From SAR86 cluster bacterium (lineage in GTDB: Bacteria > Pseudomonadota > Gammaproteobacteria > Pseudomonadales > Pseudohongiellaceae), in the NCBI GenBank assembly GCA_002401885.1, contig NVUL01000018.1, positions 3,711 to 40,904 of the forward strand: DNA of 37,194 bases, in the 5' to 3' direction. Positions 32,575 through 37,194 of the stretch are shown one piece after another. A model generated the notes under the pieces. It saw only the letters and a program-made list of their open reading frames with translations, ran no database searches and had not been told where the DNA came from. A program made the position numbers and the translations under genes. Every line of letters begins with the position of its first letter. Position 1 is the stretch's first letter.

Positions 32575-34385
32575 TAATCTGTCCTGAGTTCCGCAATCTG
32601 ATTAACCAGCATATTATAAATTTCGGGCAGGCTTTGGTTAATTTTTTCCTGTCCATCAAATAGAGTGAGATATTGTACAAAAATCAGCAACAACAGTCCG
32701 AATAAAAACGCCATTCGGGCGCTTGTCGGTGGTCTATTTGGCCTTTCAGATGCTGAAAGCGCAGCTTTTTTCCTGTCAGCCGCACGATTTTTTCTAGCGC
32801 GGCCCGATTGTTTGCGCACTGGGCCTTCGTCCGTGAAGGTTTTGTGGTGCTTATTCTGCATATGCTGTCGAAATAATTCGACAGCTCTCTGTAAGCTGTC
32901 GCTTTCTCGATTCTCTGGAATGGTCGATATCATGTTCGCGATGAGTTGCTGGATGTCGTCCGGTAACTTGGCAAAGGATTTTCTCACGACAAAGCTGGTG
33001 TCTTGATTTCTGCTCGGCAGTGAGCCGGTGAACAGTTGATAGAGGATCACACCCGCCGCGTAGATATCGGATGCTTTGCTGCGCGGTTCGCCATCTAGGC
33101 CATAGAACTGCGAGTTTTCCACCGACGTCAGATCGTCCTCCGTGGAGAAGTCGGTAAGCTTAACTTGGCCGTCGGTGGTAAACAGGATGTTGGTAGGCCG
33201 GAGATGGCCATGCACGATTCGATTATTGTGAGCAAAGATCATCGCCTGACAAATTTGCGAGGCGATCTTCAAGATTTCCTGCCAGTTCAGCTGGAATGCC
33301 AGTTTGTCATTCAGCGTGCCGCCGCTAAGATATTCTTGTACGAGAATGAAGTGCCTATCGTTGCGCGAGGTACCGTGAGTCTTCACAATATTTTCATGTT
33401 CTAACGAGGCGAGTAGATTGCTCGCCTCAAAGCCTGCGCTCGAACTTACCTTCTTCTTGATAATCAACAGGTTGTTTCGATCCTTCTGTTGGTAGAGATA
33501 GACTGAACCTAATTTGTCTTCGCGCAAAATATCCAGCAGCAGGAACCTGGATTTAATTCTAGTGATTCCTTGCTCGGCTCGCAGGCGCTGTTCTTCGTCT
33601 AGGTGAGAGCCCTGTGAAATTGCCAGCAGATCATTCTTCAGCTGTTCGGCAGATTTCGGCCGCTGCTCGGGGTCCTGATTGAGGCAGCCTAGAATTAGCT
33701 TGTTCAATCCTGGTTCGATCTCAGCGTTTAGGCGGAATGGCTCAGGAAAGACACCGGTCGGGATTCTGCCGGTGAACAGTTCATACATGACTACGCCTAC
33801 GGAGTACAGATCGCTCCTCTGGGTGACGTTCTCAGACGATTCACGTTGCTCCGGCGACATGTAGTTATAGGTTCCCATCACAGTGCCGGACATGGTCTGG
33901 TTGGTTGGCTCGTTCTTTTCCTCGTAGAACTGGGCGATACCGAAATCCAGGATTTTTACATTGCCGCTATCATCGATCAGGATGTTTTCCGGCTTAATAT
34001 CGCGATGGATTACATTGTTCTGATGAGCATAGGAGAGTGCTTTAAGAAGCTGGATTATGATATCGATCTTGTCCGTATGAGAAATCTCATTGATCTTGGA
34101 GGCAGTGCCCAGATCGAGACCCTCTACGTATTCCATCACGAAATAGGGCATCTCATCGGCGGTGATTCCGCGGTCTATCACATGAATTATATTCGGGTGA
34201 GTCAATCGGGCGATGATATAGGATTCACGGTCGAAGCGGTGTCTCGCCTCCTTGTCGCGGCTCAGGTCATTTATTAGTAGCTTGATCGCGACGGGTCGTT
34301 GCAGAGACTCCTGTATGCCCCTATAGACATAAGCCATGCCGCCTTCGCCGATTTTCAGTAGTTTTGAATATCCATCTAATTGCAT
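32574..34385 (-). CDS. Ser/Thr kinase fused to a pseudokinase, membrane-anchored
   Basis: A 603-residue protein. Kinase domain 1 (about 6-255) is complete: GEGGMAYVY (13-21), VAIK with Lys35, HRDIKPEN (catalytic Asp129) and DFG (147-149). Domain 2 (about 280-505) keeps kinase layout (GSVYLY, NLLIIKK, EYLSGGTL, SDIYAAGVILYQLFTG) but has HGHLRPTN where HRDXKPXN belongs and DFS for DFG. It lacks the catalytic Asp and is predicted inactive. A basic linker, a membrane segment (about 557-576) and about 27 outer residues end it. The start ATG at 34385 gives MQLDGYS. First gene of the kinase-phosphatase-FHA operon. Confidence 0.92.
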   Translation of the reverse strand: MQLDGYSKLLKIGEGGMAYVYRGIQESLQRPVAIKLLINDLSRDKEARHRFDRESYIIARLTHPNIIHVIDRGITADEMPYFVMEYVEGLDLGTASKINEISHTDKIDIIIQLLKALSYAHQNNVIHRDIKPENILIDDSGNVKILDFGIAQFYEEKNEPTNQTMSGTVMGTYNYMSPEQRESSENVTQRSDLYSVGVVMYELFTGRIPTGVFPEPFRLNAEIEPGLNKLILGCLNQDPEQRPKSAEQLKNDLLAISQGSHLDEEQRLRAEQGITRIKSRFLLLDILREDKLGSVYLYQQKDRNNLLIIKKKVSSSAGFEASNLLASLEHENIVKTHGTSRNDRHFILVQEYLSGGTLNDKLAFQLNWQEILKIASQICQAMIFAHNNRIVHGHLRPTNILFTTDGQVKLTDFSTEDDLTSVENSQFYGLDGEPRSKASDIYAAGVILYQLFTGSLPSRNQDTSFVVRKSFAKLPDDIQQLIANMISTIPENRESDSLQRAVELFRQHMQNKHHKTFTDEGPVRKQSGRARKNRAADRKKAALSASERPNRPPTSARMAFLFGLLLLIFVQYLTLFDGQEKINQSLPEIYNMLVNQIAELRTD

Positions 34386-34532
34386 CAGATTTCCTGCTTT
34401 TGCTGACTACATGCACTGCATTGATGTGTGATCTCTAGCCTAATGAGGGTGGGCTCATGAAAATGTGATATTCTTCGCAAAATCACGGTGTTAGGAAGCC
34501 AGTCCGAGACCGTGAGCAAGGAATCTACAGAG

Positions 34533-35645
34533 ATGAAAACACCAAGCTTCGCCATTTCTACTTTTGCTGTCGTTCTGGTCTTGTACCTCCTGATCGTCGG
34601 CGAGGCATTGCTGCTCCCACTCGTAATTGCCATCGCCCTCTGGTATCTGATCAATACACTCGCGGCGGTATTCGCGAAAATTCAAATTGGTGAGTTTCAG
34701 TTTCCCAAAATTGTTTGCGGACTGGCATCCATGTTCACATTCGTCTTGTTAATCTGGGCCCTGATAAATTTCTTAAGTGGGCGTGCAGATGATGTGTTGC
34801 AGGTCATTCCCGTCTATCAGGAGAACCTCACGGAGCGATTCCAGAATCTTCCACTCGTTGTCGTGTCTGCTTTTCAAGATCAATTGATTACCGATTGGAT
34901 AGATTTGCCCGCTTACGCGACATCTGTAGCCGCGTCTTTCGCAGGCATCTTGGCGAGTGGCGGTCTGATCATGATCTATGTTCTATTTCTGTTCCTAGAG
35001 CAGGGTAATTTCGACCAGAAGATTGCGGCGCTGTTTAATAGTTCGGGATCAGAAAAAGACGTTCGCAAGATTATCGGTAGGATTCGTAACGACATTCAGA
35101 AATACATCAGCATCAAGATGTTCACCAGTTCGATGACGGGCTTGCTTAGCTATATTTTCCTGCGCATCGTGGACGTTGATTTCGCCGGCGTCTGGGGCCT
35201 GCTTATCTTCTTGTTAAATTTTATTCCTACGGTGGGTTCTATTATCGCCACCATCTTTCCCGCGATGATCGCGCTCGCGCAATCCGATGGCTACACTCTG
35301 TTCTTCCTGGTTTTAGCGGGTATCGGCGTTCTGCAGATCTGTATCGGTAATATTCTCGAGCCGCGGTTGATGGGAAATTCGTTTAACCTCAGTCCTATTG
35401 TCATCCTGCTCAATCTGGGGTTGTGGCAGTACATTTGGGGCATTCCCGGTATGTTTCTCTGCGTTCCCTTCCTAATTATCCTAACGATTATTCTTAGTCA
35501 CTTCCCGCGAACCCGACCAATTGCGATAATTCTTTCCAGTGACGGTAGATTGCGAGTTCCCGAAGATGCTGTATTCGAGCAATTTAATATTGGTCCCGAT
35601 GGCACCGGTCTATTGCCTACCAGTCAGGATAGTGACAAAGCCTGA
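34533..35645 (+). CDS. AI-2E family transporter (PerM/YdiK-like)
   Basis: A multi-pass inner-membrane protein of 370 residues of the AI-2E transporter family, whose members export autoinducer 2, or act as Na/H antiporters, or serve other roles. About eight hydrophobic segments are visible. The family segments LLPLVIAIALWYLINTLA near the start, LNFIPTVGSIIATIFPAM and GNILEPRLMGNSFNLSP are clear. The ATG at 34533 (MKTPSFA) is chosen; in-frame GTG codons at 34488 and 34512 are alternatives and no ribosome site is decisive. It is divergent from the kinase gene and upstream of alaS. Confidence 0.88.
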   Translation: MKTPSFAISTFAVVLVLYLLIVGEALLLPLVIAIALWYLINTLAAVFAKIQIGEFQFPKIVCGLASMFTFVLLIWALINFLSGRADDVLQVIPVYQENLTERFQNLPLVVVSAFQDQLITDWIDLPAYATSVAASFAGILASGGLIMIYVLFLFLEQGNFDQKIAALFNSSGSEKDVRKIIGRIRNDIQKYISIKMFTSSMTGLLSYIFLRIVDVDFAGVWGLLIFLLNFIPTVGSIIATIFPAMIALAQSDGYTLFFLVLAGIGVLQICIGNILEPRLMGNSFNLSPIVILLNLGLWQYIWGIPGMFLCVPFLIILTIILSHFPRTRPIAIILSSDGRLRVPEDAVFEQFNIGPDGTGLLPTSQDSDKA

Positions 35646-35673
35646 GTTCGAGTGCTGCTCTAGCTAAAAAACC

Positions 35674-35703
35674 CTGCAATATCCGCGTATTACGCGCTAT
35701 AAT
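35674..35703 (+). promoter_or_regulatory. Putative sigma-70 promoter of alaS
   Basis: A perfect TATAAT (35698-35703) follows CTGCAA by 18 bp. It would give a leader of about 80 nt before the alaS ATG. The -35 is poor. Confidence 0.5.
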
Positions 35704-35791
35704 CCTCTGCTTTTTTACTATTAGCTGGCATCTAAGCGGGCTCGGCCCGAAATTCGGATTCAACTAGTAGATTCAACGATGAGATTCTTTG

Positions 35792-37194
35792 ATGACTAGC
35801 GCTGAGATTAGACAGAAGTTTTTGGACTTTTTTGCCAGCAGGGGACACCAAATTGTTCCTAGCAGCTCGCTCGTGCCCGGCAATGATCCAACACTGCTGT
35901 TTACCAATGCAGGGATGGTGCAATTTAAGGACATTTTTCTCGGTGATGAGCAGCGCGACTACAATCGTGCGACTAGTTCGCAGCGCTGTGTCCGTGCCGG
36001 CGGTAAGCACAATGACTTGGAGAACGTGGGCTACACAGCTAGGCATCACACATTCTTCGAGATGTTGGGCAATTTCTCCTTCGGTGACTACTTCAAGCGT
36101 GATGCAATTAAATATGCTTGGGAATTCCTAACAGTCGAATTGGGGCTGCCTGCAGAGAAGCTTTGGATTACTGTATTTGAAGACGATGCCGAGGCAGAAG
36201 CAATCTGGCTAGAGGAAATGAAGATCGATCCGAGTCGATTTTCGCGTCTAGGTGAGAAAGACAATTTTTGGGCCATGGGCGACACCGGCCCCTGCGGTCC
36301 CTGCTCAGAAATATTTTATGACCATGGCGATGACGTGCCAGGTGGCCCGCCAGGAAGCCCCGATGAAGATGGCGATCGCTACATCGAGATCTGGAATCTA
36401 GTATTCATGCAGTATGAGAGAAAGGCGGATGGTTCCATGACACCGCTACCCAAGCCTTCGGTCGACACAGGAGCGGGTCTCGAGCGCGTAGCCGCTGTTA
36501 TGCAGAATGTGCATAGTAATTATGAGATCGATCTGTTTCAGGATTTACTAAAGGCGATCTCTGTAATTACCGGTGTGGGTGACCTCAATAATAATTCGCT
36601 AAAAGTCATAGCAGATCATATACGGTCTTGCTCATTCCTGGTTGTGGACGGCGTACTCCCATCAAACGAAGGAAGAGGCTATGTGCTGCGTCGAATCGTT
36701 CGGCGTGCGGTCCGACATGGTTATCAACTCGGCGTGAAGGATATCTTCTTCTACAAGATCGTTGCCGCCTTGGTTGAGGTCATGGGAACAGCCTACCCTG
36801 AGCTCGTGCAGAAACAACAATTCATCGAGAAAGCATTAAGAGAAGAAGAAGAGCAATTCGCCCGCACTCTAGAAAATGGTATGTCCATTCTTGAGAAGGC
36901 GATTGCGAACTTAGACGGGAAAACCATTCCCGGCGAGACGGTATTTCGCCTTTACGATACCTACGGCTTTCCTGTTGACCTCACAGCGGATGTCGCTCGA
37001 GAACACGATCTGTCACTCGACATGGATGGCTTCGAGGCGGCCATGTCTGTACAAAAGGATCAGGCGCGCGCGGCCAGTAATTTTGGCTCGGTAGCGAAGC
37101 TTGAGATTGCCAGCGATGAGGCTACCGATTTCATCGGTTATGAAAAACTGCAGGGCACATCGAAGTTGTTAAGCATTTTCGCTGACTCTAAAGA
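35792..37194 (+). CDS. alaS: Alanyl-tRNA synthetase, 5' part
   Basis: The first 467 codons of alanyl-tRNA synthetase (about 870 residues when complete); the frame runs off the window end without a stop. ATG at 35792 gives [19 protein letters not shown]. Class II motifs are visible: motif 1 around [16 protein letters not shown] and [17 protein letters not shown], motif 2 near [12 protein letters not shown] and [11 protein letters not shown], and motif 3 [14 protein letters not shown]. It charges tRNA-Ala with alanine in the cytosol. The editing and C-Ala domains lie beyond the window. Confidence 0.97.
   Translation, partial: MTSAEIRQKFLDFFASRGHQIVPSSSLVPGNDPTLLFTNAGMVQFKDIFLGDEQRDYNRATSSQRCVRAGGKHNDLENVGYTARHHTFFEMLGNFSFGDYFKRDAIKYAWEFLTVELGLPAEKLWITVFEDDAEAEAIWLEEMKIDPSRFSRLGEKDNFWAMGDTGPCGPCSEIFYDHGDDVPGGPPGSPDEDGDRYIEIWNLVFMQYERKADGSMTPLPKPSVDTGAGLERVAAVMQNVHSNYEIDLFQDLLKAISVITGVGDLNNNSLKVIADHIRSCSFLVVDGVLPSNEGRGYVLRRIVRRAVRHGYQLGVKDIFFYKIVAALVEVMGTAYPELVQKQQFIEKALREEEEQFARTLENGMSILEKAIANLDGKTIPGETVFRLYDTYGFPVDLTADVAREHDLSLDMDGFEAAMSVQKDQARAASNFGSVAKLEIASDEATDFIGYEKLQGTSKLLSIFADSK

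Noticed and set aside
35905..35925. GCAGGGATGGTGC in alaS as another copy of the hairpin-element apex
   Set aside because: It encodes the conserved NAGMVQF of alanyl-tRNA synthetase, and the neighbouring modules are absent.
1..37194. tRNA genes, CRISPR arrays, insertion sequences or prophage
   Set aside because: No cloverleaf, regularly spaced repeat, transposase, integrase or phage structural gene was seen on either strand.

Overview
The window is chromosomal DNA of a gammaproteobacterium, most likely a marine or aquatic one. The run CNNM transporter - ypjD - ffh - rpsP - rimM - trmD - rplS - dsbC - hom - thrC - recJ matches the core gene order I remember from Pseudomonas and its relatives. 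The Psp proteins, OxyR and alaS also read as gammaproteobacterial. GTG and TTG starts are frequent (ffh, rimM, trmD, hom, thrC). I saw no tRNA, rRNA, CRISPR array, transposase or phage gene.

Positions 1-4200 hold a NIF3/YqfO-like small protein, a NUDIX hydrolase and a complete phage-shock system. pspABC runs leftward behind a clear sigma-54 promoter, and pspF is divergent. PspC is unusual in having two PspC domains. A strong bidirectional terminator closes the block. Positions 4200-11000 hold an exported serine hydrolase and a peroxide-defence block: rubrerythrin, an Fe-S oxidoreductase and DUF3501, divergent from oxyR. oxyR overlaps a metallophosphoesterase gene, and an Sfp-type phosphopantetheinyl transferase follows.

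Positions 11000-23430 are the housekeeping core: CNNM transporter, YpjD, SRP GTPase, the rpsP-rimM-trmD-rplS operon, DsbC, threonine synthesis and RecJ. A modular multi-hairpin element of about 140-175 bp occurs twice, just upstream of ffh and of recJ. An imperfect 88-bp tandem duplication lies between rplS and dsbC.

Positions 23430-25950 are an accessory island of small same-strand genes: a VOC protein, a DUF1428 protein, an SRPBCC protein, a small membrane protein and a GNAT acetyltransferase. Two sites that look like integron attC recombination sites flank the membrane-protein gene, so at least part of this stretch looks like an integrase-less cassette cluster. Positions 26100-31100 hold a DsbD/ScsB-type thiol reductase with a duplicated periplasmic half, a second serine hydrolase and a PhzF-family enzyme. 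Positions 31090-34390 form a leftward kinase - PP2C phosphatase - FHA signalling operon. The kinase carries a second, degenerate kinase domain and a C-terminal membrane anchor. The window ends with an AI-2E family permease and the 5' part of alaS.

The strongest candidates for something new are the modular hairpin element, the attC-like cassette sites, the kinase-pseudokinase fusion and the duplicated DsbD sensor half.
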